Assembly (NCBI RefSeq): GCF_036226665.1
Contig: NZ_CP109007.1
Coordinates: forward strand, 7,316,001-7,380,000
Length of the DNA: 64,000 nt
Direction: 5' to 3'
Source: Streptomyces sp. NBC_00691
GTDB taxonomy: Bacteria; Actinomycetota; Actinomycetes; Streptomycetales; Streptomycetaceae
Position 1 is the stretch's first letter; each line of letters begins with the position of its first letter. The position numbers and the translations under genes were made by a program. The notes under the pieces were generated by a model. It saw only the letters and a program-made list of their open reading frames with translations. It searched no databases and was not told the origin of the DNA. Below are positions 51,458-59,714 of this stretch, piece after piece.

Positions 51458-52362
51458 ACGGATCCACGGCCCTCTCGCCGTGGCTCCCCACGGCACCCTG
51501 CACCCCGGGCCACTGCGCCGCCCACCCCGCGTCCGCCCACCACCGGCGCCACGCGGGGGCGGACCGGGCCGGGGCCGTCCGGGCCGCGGCCCGGCTGATC
51601 GCCGGACTCGGCACCGTCCTCCTCGGTCTGCTCCTCGCCCTGCCGGCCGGTCTCCTGCCGACCGGGACCCGGCTCGCGCTCGTGCGGTTCTGGACGCGGG
51701 CGGTGGTCCGCGCCTTCGGCGTCCACGTCCGGTACGAGGGAGCGGCCGCCCCGTCCGGCGGTCCGCTCCTCGTCGTCGCCAACCACGTCTCCTGGCTCGA
51801 CATCCCGCTGATCGCCGCCGTCCTGCCCGGCCGCACGGTCGCCAAGTCGGAGGTGCGCCGCTGGCCCGTCCTCGGCACGCTCGCGGCTCTCGGCGGCACC
51901 CTCTTCATCGACCGGGAGGGGATCATGGCCCTGCCCGGCACCGTAGGGACCATGGCCGGGGTGCTCGCGGGCGGCGGCCGCGTGGTCGTCTTCCCCGAGG
52001 GCTCGACCTGGTGCGGCCGGGAACGCGGCCGGTTCCGCCCGGCCGCGTTCCAGGCCGCCCTGGACGCCGGTTGCGCCGTGCAGCCGGTACGGATCGACTA
52101 CCGGCCCACGGACGCCGCCGCGTACGTCGGGACCGACCCGCTCGGCTCCTCGCTGTGGCGGGTCGTCTCCACCCGCCGGGTCACCGCCGTCGTCCGGCTC
52201 CGGGAGCCCCTCCCCGGAGCCCTGTACCCGGATCGCCGGGCCCTGGCGGCCGCCGCTCAGCGGGCGGTGGCCAGCGACAGCGCGAACCTTCCCTCGCTGT
52301 CGGTCCACCAGCGGTCGAGGTCGAGGTCCGCCTCCGCGAGCTCGGCCCGGACACCGGCCTGA
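51454..52362 (+). CDS. olsA: 1-acyl-glycerol-3-phosphate-type O-acyltransferase OlsA-like
   Basis: 302 residues of the PlsC family: N-terminal membrane helix (about 52-73, LIAGLGTVLLGLLLALPAGLLP), acyltransferase motifs NHVSWLD (His-Asp dyad), FIDREGIM, and FPEGSTWCG. OlsA adds the second acyl chain to lyso-ornithine lipid. GTG 51454 overlaps the OlsB stop. The last 106 bases, coding a low-complexity Ser/Arg-rich tail (VHQRSRSRSASASSARTPA), lie over the 3' end of the convergent egtD gene. The tail is probably dispensable; PlsC proteins normally end near residue 265. Confidence 0.86.
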   Translation: MNGSTALSPWLPTAPCTPGHCAAHPASAHHRRHAGADRAGAVRAAARLIAGLGTVLLGLLLALPAGLLPTGTRLALVRFWTRAVVRAFGVHVRYEGAAAPSGGPLLVVANHVSWLDIPLIAAVLPGRTVAKSEVRRWPVLGTLAALGGTLFIDREGIMALPGTVGTMAGVLAGGGRVVVFPEGSTWCGRERGRFRPAAFQAALDAGCAVQPVRIDYRPTDAAAYVGTDPLGSSLWRVVSTRRVTAVVRLREPLPGALYPDRRALAAAAQRAVASDSANLPSLSVHQRSRSRSASASSARTPA

Positions 52363-53222
52363 CGGAACTTCGCGGACACCTCCGTCCGCATCTCCTCGCC
52401 CGCCGCGAACGGCACCACGAGATCCAGCTCCGGGATCTTCACGGTCAGCGCGCGGCGGGCCCGCAGCCGCATCTCGATCCACTCCCGCTCGCGGTCCCAC
52501 ACGGCCACGTGGTCGAAGGCGTCCGGGTCGAAGTCCGCGTCGAGCTCCCGGTCGATGACCGCGAGTACGTTCTTGTTGAAGGCGGCCGTCACCCCGGAGG
52601 AGTCGTCGTACGCGGCCACGAGCGTCGGCTCGTCCTTCACCAGGTCCGTGCCGAGCAGCAGCGCGTCGCCCGGCGTGAGCATCGCCCGTACGGAGCGGAG
52701 GAACGTGCGGCGCTCGCCGGGCAGCAGATTGCCGATGGTGCCGCCGAGGAAGGCCACCAGACGGGGCCCCGGCGTCCCGGGCAGCGCGAGCCCGCGGGTG
52801 AAGTCGGCGACCAGCGCGTGCACATGCAGCCCCGGCCGTTCGGCGAGCAGCGACTCCGCCGCCCCGGTCAGCGCGGACTCGCTCACATCGACCGGCACAT
52901 AGCTGTCCAGTGCGGGCAGCAGCGCGTCGATCAGGAAGCGGGTCTTCTCCGAGGAGCCGGAGCCCAGCTCCACCAGGGTCCTGGCCCCGGTGGCGGCGGC
53001 GATCTCCGCCGCCCGCTCCTTGAGGATCTCCCGCTCGGCCCGGGTGGGGTAGTACTCGGGCAGCCGGGTGATCTCCTCGAAGAGCTCACTGCCCCGGGCG
53101 TCGTAGAACCACTTCGGAGGCAGTTCCTTGGGCGAGCGGTTGAGTCCCTGGAGGACGTCGGCGCGCAGATCGGCGCCGGCGGCGTCCGGGGCGAGGGTGC
53201 GGGTCAGCTGGAACGGGCTCAC
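52257..53222 (-). CDS. egtD: L-histidine N-alpha-methyltransferase EgtD
   Basis: 321 residues. NRSPKELPPKWFYDARGSELFEEITRLPEYYPTRAEREIL is the family hallmark; LVELGSGSSEKTRFLIDAL binds SAM; KDEPTLVAAYDDSSGVTAAFNKNVLAVIDRELDADFD and the conserved VWDREREWIEMRLRA follow. EgtD trimethylates histidine to hercynine, the first step of ergothioneine synthesis. ATG 53222 overlaps the egtC stop (ATGA). Last gene of the egtABCD operon. Its 3' end overlaps olsA on the other strand. Confidence 0.97.
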   Translation of the reverse strand: MSPFQLTRTLAPDAAGADLRADVLQGLNRSPKELPPKWFYDARGSELFEEITRLPEYYPTRAEREILKERAAEIAAATGARTLVELGSGSSEKTRFLIDALLPALDSYVPVDVSESALTGAAESLLAERPGLHVHALVADFTRGLALPGTPGPRLVAFLGGTIGNLLPGERRTFLRSVRAMLTPGDALLLGTDLVKDEPTLVAAYDDSSGVTAAFNKNVLAVIDRELDADFDPDAFDHVAVWDREREWIEMRLRARRALTVKIPELDLVVPFAAGEEMRTEVSAKFRQAGVRAELAEADLDLDRWWTDSEGRFALSLATAR

Positions 53223-53971
53223 GCGGAGGGCTCCTTGAGCGGGGTGAGGGTGACGTCGGCGCGGGTGGCGGTCACGAGCGTGTGCCCGGGGACCTCCCGC
53301 CAGCGCGGATCGTCGTCGTACGGTTCGGAGGCCACGACCACCCGGTCGGGACCCGTCAGGTACCAGAGGCTGTTCTCCCAGGCGGTCGCGGCGATCGTCG
53401 ACCCGTCGGTGAGCAGCAGGGTGAGACCGGAGCCGGGGGCCGCCTCGGCGACCTCCCGCACCGTGTCCGCCAGGGCGGGGCCCGGGGCGTCACCGGACCG
53501 GAGCCGGTGCAGCACGAGCGCCCAGAGCAGCGCCGAGTCGGTCCGGGCCTCGAGGCCGAGGAGTTCGCCGGCCGGGAGGGTGGCGGCGAGCGGCGCGAGC
53601 GAGCCCGGCCAGCTCCTGACCGCGCCGTTGTGGCTGAACAGCCAGGGCCCGGCGGCGAACGGCGCCGCGGCGGCCTCACCGTCGGCGCCCGGCAGGGTCG
53701 CCCCGCGGACCGCGGCGAGCAGCGCCCGGGAGCGCACCACCCGGGCCAGGTCGGCGAAGGAGAGGTCGCCCCAGAGGGGCCCGGAGCGCCGGTACCGGGC
53801 CGGTACCGGATCGCCCTCGGCGTACCAGCCCACCCCGAACCCGTCGGCGTTGACCACTCCGCTGGTCTGGTGGCGGGGCTCCCAGGACTGGCGCAGCAGG
53901 GCGTGCTCCGGCCCGACGAGCAGCTCGCCCAGCGGCACCGGAGCGCCAAGATAGGCGATATGGCGGCACAT
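53219..53971 (-). CDS. egtC: Gamma-glutamyl-hercynylcysteine S-oxide amidohydrolase EgtC
   Basis: 250 residues of the class II glutamine amidotransferase (Ntn) fold: after Met removal the catalytic Cys2 is exposed (MCRHIAYLG), with QTSGVVNADGFGVGWYAEG, FSHNGAVRSWPGSL and ARTDSALLWALVL. It cleaves the gamma-glutamyl group from the sulfoxide intermediate. ATG 53971 overlaps the egtB stop. The start is fixed by the need for Cys at position 2. Confidence 0.96.
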   Translation of the reverse strand: MCRHIAYLGAPVPLGELLVGPEHALLRQSWEPRHQTSGVVNADGFGVGWYAEGDPVPARYRRSGPLWGDLSFADLARVVRSRALLAAVRGATLPGADGEAAAAPFAAGPWLFSHNGAVRSWPGSLAPLAATLPAGELLGLEARTDSALLWALVLHRLRSGDAPGPALADTVREVAEAAPGSGLTLLLTDGSTIAATAWENSLWYLTGPDRVVVASEPYDDDPRWREVPGHTLVTATRADVTLTPLKEPSA

Positions 53972-55296
53972 CAGTCGAGCTCCGCGTTGCGGGCGGTGCG
54001 GAATCCGGAGAAGATCTGGCGCCGCACCGGCAGGTCCCAGTTGCGGAAGGTGCCCCGGCAGGCGACCGGGTCGACGGCGAAGGAGCCGCCGCGCAGCACC
54101 TTGTGGTCGGGGCCGAAGAACACCTCCGAGTACTCCTTGTACGGGAAGACGGTGAAGCCCGGGTACGGCAGGAAGTCGCTCGCCGTCCACTCCCACACGT
54201 CACCGATCAACTGCCGTACGCCGAGCGGAGACGCGCCCTCGGGATAGCTGCCCGCGGCGGCCGGACGCAGGTGCCGCTGCCCGAGGTTGGCGTGCTCGGG
54301 CCCCGGATCGGCGTCGCCCCACGGATAGCGGCGCGAGCGCCCGGATTCCGGGTCGTACCGGGCGGCCTTCTCCCACTCGGCCTCGGTCGGCAGCCGCCGG
54401 CCCGCCCAGCGGGCGTAGGCGTCCGCCTCGTACCAGCTCACGTGGAGGACCGGCTCGTCCTCCGGCACCGGCTCGGTCACCCCGAACCGGCGACGCAGCC
54501 ACTGGGCGCCCTCCTGGCGCCAGAACAACGGGGCCGCGATGCCGTGCTCCCTGATCTGCGCCCAGCCCTCGGGCCGCCACCAGCGCCGGTCCGTGTAGCC
54601 GCCGTCGGCCATGAAGGCCCGGTAGGCGCCGTTGGTGACCGGCGCGGTGTCGATGTGGAAGGCGGGCACGACCCGGACGTGCGCCGGGCGTTCGTTGTCC
54701 AGCGCCCACGGCTCCTCCGAGGTCCCCATGGTGAACGGGCCGCCGGGAACGAGGACCTCGGCCGGGAGCGGGCCGCTCCGCAGGGGCGGCGGCGGGGGAG
54801 CGGTCAGCCCGGCGGGGCCCTTCCGCAGCTGATGGGTGATCAGCATCGTCTCGTCGTGCTGCTGTTCGTGCTGCGCCACCAGGCCGAAGGCGAAGGCGGC
54901 CCGGAGCAGCGGACGCTCGTCGAACTCGGCGCGCTCCAGCACGTCGAGGACACGCAGCCGTACGTCCGCCGCGTAGGTCCTGGCCTCGCCCGGCGCGAGC
55001 AGCGGCAGCGACGGACGGGCGGAGCGCGGGTGCTCGAAGGCGTCGTAGAGCGAGTCGATCTCGGGCCGCAGCGCCTCCCGGCCGCCGACCGCGCGCCACA
55101 GCCACAGCTCCTCCTGGTTGCCGATGTGCGCCAGGTCCCAGACCAGCGGAGACATCAAGGGGGAGTGCTGGGCGGTGAGTTCACCGTCGTCGACGCAGGA
55201 GGTGAGCAGGGCCGTGCGGGCCCGCGCGGCGGTCAGGGCGTCCAGGGCGTGCAGGCGCAGGGCCTCGGGGTCCCGCTCGGTCCGGGTCTCCGTCAT
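53971..55296 (-). CDS. egtB: Hercynine oxygenase EgtB
   Basis: 441 residues. N-terminal DinB-like domain with iron ligands His in DLAHIGNQEE and HEQQHDE (HX3HXE), then the C-terminal sulfatase-modifying-factor/FGE-like domain: VLVPGGPFTMGTSEEPWALDNERPAHVR, PVTNGAYRAFMADGGY, LPTEAEWEKAARYD, LIGDVWEWTASDF and VLRGGSFAVDPVACRGTFRNWDLPVRRQIFSGFR. It is the non-haem iron enzyme that joins gamma-glutamylcysteine to hercynine by oxidative C-S bond formation. ATG 55296 overlaps the egtA stop. Confidence 0.97.
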   Translation of the reverse strand: MTETRTERDPEALRLHALDALTAARARTALLTSCVDDGELTAQHSPLMSPLVWDLAHIGNQEELWLWRAVGGREALRPEIDSLYDAFEHPRSARPSLPLLAPGEARTYAADVRLRVLDVLERAEFDERPLLRAAFAFGLVAQHEQQHDETMLITHQLRKGPAGLTAPPPPPLRSGPLPAEVLVPGGPFTMGTSEEPWALDNERPAHVRVVPAFHIDTAPVTNGAYRAFMADGGYTDRRWWRPEGWAQIREHGIAAPLFWRQEGAQWLRRRFGVTEPVPEDEPVLHVSWYEADAYARWAGRRLPTEAEWEKAARYDPESGRSRRYPWGDADPGPEHANLGQRHLRPAAAGSYPEGASPLGVRQLIGDVWEWTASDFLPYPGFTVFPYKEYSEVFFGPDHKVLRGGSFAVDPVACRGTFRNWDLPVRRQIFSGFRTARNAELD

Positions 55297-56552
55297 GACG
55301 TCAGCACCTCCAGGTCGTCGGCCGGGCAGCTCCCGGGGATCACGTACCGCTCGTGGAAGGCCGCGACGGCCCGCCGCACCTCCTCGCTCGCCCCGATCCG
55401 GGGCAGCGCGTCGAGCGCGGCGGCGAACACGGTGAGGGCGGTGGCGTGCAGCTCGGGGTCGGCCAGTCCGTCCCGGGCCGCCGCCAGCCAGAGCGGATTG
55501 CGGGGGGCGGGATCGCGTCCGGCCCGCTCGGCGAGCGGCTTCACCGCCCGGTACACCGTCTCCGCCGCCGCCGGGTCGTCGAACACCGCCGTCGTCACGG
55601 CCACCGGCACCATCCATCCGTCCGGGCCCGGCTGCGCGTCGACCATCCGCAGCTCCAGATGGCCGCGCGGCCGCACCGGCGGGAAGAGCGTCGTCATGTG
55701 GTACCGCAGGTCGTCGGCGTCGGCCGGCCGGGGAAGGCCCGAGCGCAGCCAGTCGCGGAAGGTCATCCCCTCCGGCACGGCCCACGGGCCCTCGTCGGCC
55801 CGTACGCACAGCACCGGCGTGTCCAGGACGTGTGCCGCGTACTCGGCGCGCGGCTCCCCGTCCGGCAGCGGCGCGAGGGTCCGCCGGGGGTCGAGGTCCG
55901 TCCACAGGGCCTGCCGCGTGGAGCGCCAGCCGGTACGGCGGCCGCCGTGCAGCGGGGAGTTGGCGAAGGCCGCGACGAGCACCGCGCCCAGTAGATGGGC
56001 GAGCTGCCAGCGCCGGTGGTAGCCGAGGGGCCCCGGCTCCTCCAGGCCCGCGTCCAGACAGATCTGCACCGACGCCGAGTCGCACATCATCGCCCGGCCG
56101 GAGGGGCCGGTGCGGTCGAGCGCGGCCTCCATGGCGTCGTACCGCGGCTCGTGCAGCACCCGGCCGCGCGGCGAGTGCCAGGGGTCCACCCCGTATCCGC
56201 TGAGGGTGAGGCCGAGGGGTCCCAGCGCCGAGCGTACGGCCCGGAGGTCCGCGGCGAGGGAGTCGAGGCATTCCATGAGCGAACCGGCCGGGCGCGAGCT
56301 GAGCTCCAGCTGCCCGCCGGGTTCGAAGGTCAGGGACGACACCAGCGGCAGGGACCGTACGGTGTCGAGCGCCGTCGCGAGCCTCGGCGGACGGACGGGG
56401 AGCCGGGGGTCACGCAGCTCGTGCACGAGCCATTCCAGCTCCACCCCCACGGTGCGGGGTGGGCCGGTCTTGAAGCAGATACATCGCAGCAGTTCCTCCG
56501 CCTCCGCCTCCGCGAGAGGGGGCTCGCCGCGCCGTATGCCGCTGGACGACAT
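55293..56552 (-). CDS. egtA: Glutamate-cysteine ligase EgtA
   Basis: 419 residues of the GCS2-type ATP-grasp-like ligases: RTVGVELEWLVHELRDPRLPV, SLTFEPGGQLELSSRPAGSLMECLDSLAADL, MMCDSASVQICLDAG, GHLELRMVDAQPGPDGWMVPVAVTTAVFDDP. It makes gamma-glutamylcysteine, the sulfur donor for EgtB. First gene of the egt operon; the four genes overlap by four bases each. ATG 56552 with a CAGGAGGTGT leader. egtE, the final C-S lyase, is not in the window. Confidence 0.95.
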   Translation of the reverse strand: MSSSGIRRGEPPLAEAEAEELLRCICFKTGPPRTVGVELEWLVHELRDPRLPVRPPRLATALDTVRSLPLVSSLTFEPGGQLELSSRPAGSLMECLDSLAADLRAVRSALGPLGLTLSGYGVDPWHSPRGRVLHEPRYDAMEAALDRTGPSGRAMMCDSASVQICLDAGLEEPGPLGYHRRWQLAHLLGAVLVAAFANSPLHGGRRTGWRSTRQALWTDLDPRRTLAPLPDGEPRAEYAAHVLDTPVLCVRADEGPWAVPEGMTFRDWLRSGLPRPADADDLRYHMTTLFPPVRPRGHLELRMVDAQPGPDGWMVPVAVTTAVFDDPAAAETVYRAVKPLAERAGRDPAPRNPLWLAAARDGLADPELHATALTVFAAALDALPRIGASEEVRRAVAAFHERYVIPGSCPADDLEVLTS

Positions 56553-56779
56553 CCGTACACCTCCTGGTCGTCAGGCCGGTCGTCGGGACCGGCCCCGGGA
56601 AGTTCTGCTTCCACCTAAAGCCACCACCGGGCGGCGTGCAAGAGCGCCCCGATCCGACCGGACGCGCCCCGCGCGCCCCCGCCCGGCCGGAAATCGCCGG
56701 GTGGAGGACCCGTCGGGACCCGGTCGGATCCCGGGAAAACCCGTTGTCCCGGCCGGGACGAAACGATCATCCTGAGGCC

Positions 56780-57613
56780 ATGAGTGCACGACTGCGCGCG
56801 ATCGCGCGGCAGACCGAGGAGATCGTCGCCGCGGGCCGGTACCAGGCCCCCGACGGCCGCACCGTCTCCGTCGCAGAGGATCTCGCCGCCGCCCTGGCCG
56901 GAACACGCCTTTACGGCCCCGAGCCCGTCACGGTCACCCCCGACACCGACCGGACGCCCACCCTCGACGTCACCGGCGAGAGCAGCCTGGCCGCCGCCCG
57001 GCGGATGACCGCCGCCGACGCGACCCGCCCCGTGGCCGTCCTGAACTTCGCCTCCGCCCGCAACCCGGGCGGCGGCTACCTCAACGGCGCCCAGGCCCAG
57101 GAGGAGGCCCTCTGCCGCTCCTCCGCCCTCCACGCCACCCTGCTCCGCGCCCCCGGCTACTACGCCCACCACCGCGAGGAACGCGACGTCCTCTACACCG
57201 ACCGGGTCATCCACTCGCCGTGCGTCCCGGTCTTCCGCGACGACCGAGGGGCGCTCCTCGCCGCGCCCTTCACCGTCGGCTTCCTCACCTCGCCCGCACC
57301 CAACGCGGGCGTCGTCCGCCGCCGCACCCCCGCCCTCGTCGACCGTCTGCCCGGCGCCCTCGCGTCCCGCGCCGAGCGGGTCCTGGAGACGGCCGCCGCG
57401 GCCGGCTACCGGCGGCTCGTGCTCGGCGCCTGGGGCTGCGGCGTCTTCCAGAACGACCCCGAGCAGGTGGCCGGCGCCTTCACCGCACTGCTCACCGGGG
57501 AGGGTCGCTTCGCCGGCCACTTCGAGGAGATCGTCTTCGCCGTCCTGGACCGCGCCCAGGGCGCACCGACGCTGGCCGCCTTCGCCCGCGTCGTCGGGGC
57601 GGCTGCCGCCTGA
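56780..57613 (+). CDS. PARG-like macrodomain protein (TIGR02452/DUF2263)
   Basis: 277 residues. The catalytic loop GGGYLNGAQAQEEALCR carries the GGG-x6-QEE signature of poly(ADP-ribose) glycohydrolases; VAVLNFASARNPGG, VLYTDRVIHSPCVPVFRDD and LVLGAWGCGVFQNDPEQVAGAF belong to the macrodomain fold. It probably hydrolyses ADP-ribose chains or ADP-ribosylated targets. Divergent from egtA. ATG 56780, leader CCTGAGGCC. A PARP partner is not in the window. Confidence 0.92.
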   Translation: MSARLRAIARQTEEIVAAGRYQAPDGRTVSVAEDLAAALAGTRLYGPEPVTVTPDTDRTPTLDVTGESSLAAARRMTAADATRPVAVLNFASARNPGGGYLNGAQAQEEALCRSSALHATLLRAPGYYAHHREERDVLYTDRVIHSPCVPVFRDDRGALLAAPFTVGFLTSPAPNAGVVRRRTPALVDRLPGALASRAERVLETAAAAGYRRLVLGAWGCGVFQNDPEQVAGAFTALLTGEGRFAGHFEEIVFAVLDRAQGAPTLAAFARVVGAAAA

Positions 57614-57690
57614 CATGCGGTGCCCGCACCCCCGTGCCAGGCTGAGGGGATACGGACCACAGTCCGACACCCGTCACGGGAGGCACGATC

Positions 57691-57861
57691 GTGGGCAGGA
57701 AACAGACCCGGACGAACCGGGGAGCCCGTACCGGCGGCCATGAGCACCGCACCGAGGCAGCCACCAGGGAACAGGCCTCGGCGGCTCCCAAGAGCGAGAC
57801 GTCGATGCCCCTGGTGGAGCACTCGTCGCACCGTAAGGAACGGAAGTTCGGCCACAACTGA
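57691..57861 (+). CDS. Small basic protein of 56 residues
   Basis: GTG 57691 to TGA 57859-57861, with the strong leader GGGAGGCACGATC. Starts with VGRKQTRTNRGARTGGHEHR and ends with VEHSSHRKERKFGHN. No signal, membrane segment or known motif; highly charged, His- and Arg-rich, likely unstructured. Strong leader, streptomycete codon use and the terminator behind it all favour a real gene. I do not recognise the family. It stands between the PARG-like gene (77 bases before) and a terminator at 57895. Confidence 0.72.
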   Translation: MGRKQTRTNRGARTGGHEHRTEAATREQASAAPKSETSMPLVEHSSHRKERKFGHN

Positions 57862-57894
57862 CCAAGCGAGGCGGGGAGCCGACGGGGTACGAGG

Positions 57895-57931
57895 CCGGGG
57901 GCCCGGAGCCGTCACGGCTCCGGGCCCCCGG
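57895..57931. terminator. Very strong bidirectional terminator
   Basis: 18-bp exact arms (57895-57912 and 57914-57931; begins CCGGGGGCCCGGAGCC) with effectively a 3-base loop. It lies between the small gene and the convergent flotillin gene. Confidence 0.93.
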
Positions 57932-57969
57932 CCCGTGTCCCCTCGCCCGTCACTCCTGCCGCGCGTCGG

Positions 57970-59385
57970 CTACTCCCCGTCGCCGACCCTGATCTCGACG
58001 CTCTCCTCCGGCGCCCGCGGCGCCGGAGGCACGACGGCACCCAGCCGCTCCTGGGCCGCCGGGTTCATCGTGGAGAGCAGCTGCCGGGCCAGACCGAGAC
58101 CCGTCCCGCCCATGGTCAGCGCCTTGGCGAACACCTCGGCCATGCCGTCGGCGCCGTTCAGCAGCACCATCTGGTCCACGTTCCCGAACGCCGACGCGCC
58201 CGCGGAGACGATCTCCGGCCACTTCTCCGCCAGTTGCTGGGCGACCACCGCCTCCTGGTTCTCCGCGAGCGCCGCCGCACGGGCCTTGATCGACTCGGCC
58301 TCCGCCAGACCCTTCGCCCGGGTCGCCTCGGCGACCGCGAGCCCCTTGGCGTGCTGCGCCGCCGCCTCTGCCTCACCGGTGAGCCGGGTCGCCGTCGCCT
58401 CGGCCGCGCTCGCCAGCTCGGTCTCCTTCGCGTCGGCCTCGGCCGCCGAGATCCGGGCGTCACGCTCGGCCGCGGCCAGCGTCCGGGTCTCGTACGCCAG
58501 CGCGTCGGCCGGCTTGCGGACCTCCGCCTGCAGCTGCTGCTCCTTGCGGTGTCCCTCCAGCTCCGCGACCCGGGTCTCCTGGACGACCACCTCCTGGCGG
58601 GAGGCCGCCTCCGCCAGCGGACCGGCCTGCCGGGCCTTCGCGGACGCCTGGTCCCGCTCGGCCTGGTAGCCCGCCTGGAGGATCTCGCTGTCGCGGGTGG
58701 CCTCCGACATGCGCGCCGCTGCCTGCTGCTCGGCCTCGGTCGCCCGCCGGTTGGCCTCGGCCTGCGCGATCCGCGCGTCCCGCTGGACGGCGGCCGCGTG
58801 CGGGGCGGCCAGGTTCTTGATGTACCCGGTCGGGTCTTCGATCTCGTGGATCTGCAGCGAGTCGACGATCAGACCGAGCTTCTCCATCTCCGTGCCACAG
58901 GCCGAACGCGCCTGCCCGGTCAGCTTCTCCCGGTCACGGATCATGTCCTCCACCGTCAACCCGCCCACGATGGCGCGGAGATGACCGGCGAAGACGATGT
59001 GCACCCGCTCGCTCATCAGCTTCTGCTGGTCGAGGAAGCGGCGTGCGGCGTTGGCGATCGACACGAAGTCGTCACCGACCTTGAAGATCACCACACCCCG
59101 GACCTTCAGCGGAATGCCCTGGTGGGTGACGCACTCGACGGACAGCTGGGTCTCGTTGAGGTCGAGCGAGAGCTTGCGCACCGCCTGTACGCCCGGCAGG
59201 ACGAGCGTGCCGCGCCCGGTGACGATGCGGAACCCCATGCCCGCGCCGAGGCCCTCGTTCTTGTGGTTGGAGCCGGAGATGATCAGCGCCTCGTTGGGTT
59301 CCGCGACGCGCCACATCATCTTGAAGACGATGACGAGAACGGCGAAGGCGCCGACGACGGCGCCCGCGATGATGCCGATGCCCAT
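57970..59385 (-). CDS. Flotillin-like SPFH/band 7 protein
   Basis: 471 residues. N-terminal membrane helix (MGIGIIAGAVVGAFAVLVIVFKMMWRVAEPNEALIISG), SPFH domain (about 25-190), then a long Ala/Glu-rich coiled coil (about 205-400, RIAQAEANRRATEAEQQAAARMSEATRDSEILQ..., AEATRAKGLAEAESIKARAAALAEN) and a C-terminal oligomerisation region with LLSTMNPAAQERLG. Flotillins form membrane scaffolds or functional microdomains. ATG 59385 with GGGGGACC. Upstream on the same strand is an NfeD-like protein gene, the usual partner. Confidence 0.9.
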   Translation of the reverse strand: MGIGIIAGAVVGAFAVLVIVFKMMWRVAEPNEALIISGSNHKNEGLGAGMGFRIVTGRGTLVLPGVQAVRKLSLDLNETQLSVECVTHQGIPLKVRGVVIFKVGDDFVSIANAARRFLDQQKLMSERVHIVFAGHLRAIVGGLTVEDMIRDREKLTGQARSACGTEMEKLGLIVDSLQIHEIEDPTGYIKNLAAPHAAAVQRDARIAQAEANRRATEAEQQAAARMSEATRDSEILQAGYQAERDQASAKARQAGPLAEAASRQEVVVQETRVAELEGHRKEQQLQAEVRKPADALAYETRTLAAAERDARISAAEADAKETELASAAEATATRLTGEAEAAAQHAKGLAVAEATRAKGLAEAESIKARAAALAENQEAVVAQQLAEKWPEIVSAGASAFGNVDQMVLLNGADGMAEVFAKALTMGGTGLGLARQLLSTMNPAAQERLGAVVPPAPRAPEESVEIRVGDGE

Positions 59386-59469
59386 TGGACATGGTCCCCC
59401 TTCACCGGAGCCGGTGCGGATCCGGTGAAGGGAGTGTGCGCCTGTGACCGGCGCCACTCAACGGCTGCG

Positions 59470-59700
59470 TCAACTGTCGTACGCGGCTGTGACATAGACG
59501 GTGCGTGGAGGGAGATGTTCCATGACCATCACCACCGTTCCGACATCGATCCGCTCCTTCGGGGTGGCCGGATGGGCGAGGAAGTGCTCGGCACCGCCCC
59601 GGATCCGGACGATCACCTCACCGACGAGACCGGGCCCGACGGTGCCGGTCACCCGGCCGAGCAGTCCCACCATCGAGGAGTCCATCGACGCGTCGTCCAT
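59470..59700 (-). CDS. NfeD-like small protein
   Basis: 76 residues. MVGLLGRVTGTVGPGLVGEVIVRIRGGAEHFLAHPATPKERIDVGTVVMVMEHLPPRTVYVTAAYDS folds as a soluble OB-like NfeD C-terminal domain (GxxGxV... VxVRGExW-like pattern). It lacks the membrane part. NfeD domains partner with flotillins; the flotillin gene lies 84 bases downstream on the same strand. ATG 59700 is tentative: ATGs at residues 6 and 10 would also serve. Overlap with the hydrolase gene is only avoided with this short start. Confidence 0.75.
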   Translation of the reverse strand: MDDASMDSSMVGLLGRVTGTVGPGLVGEVIVRIRGGAEHFLAHPATPKERIDVGTVVMVMEHLPPRTVYVTAAYDS

Positions 59701-59714
59701 GGCTGAACGGTACG

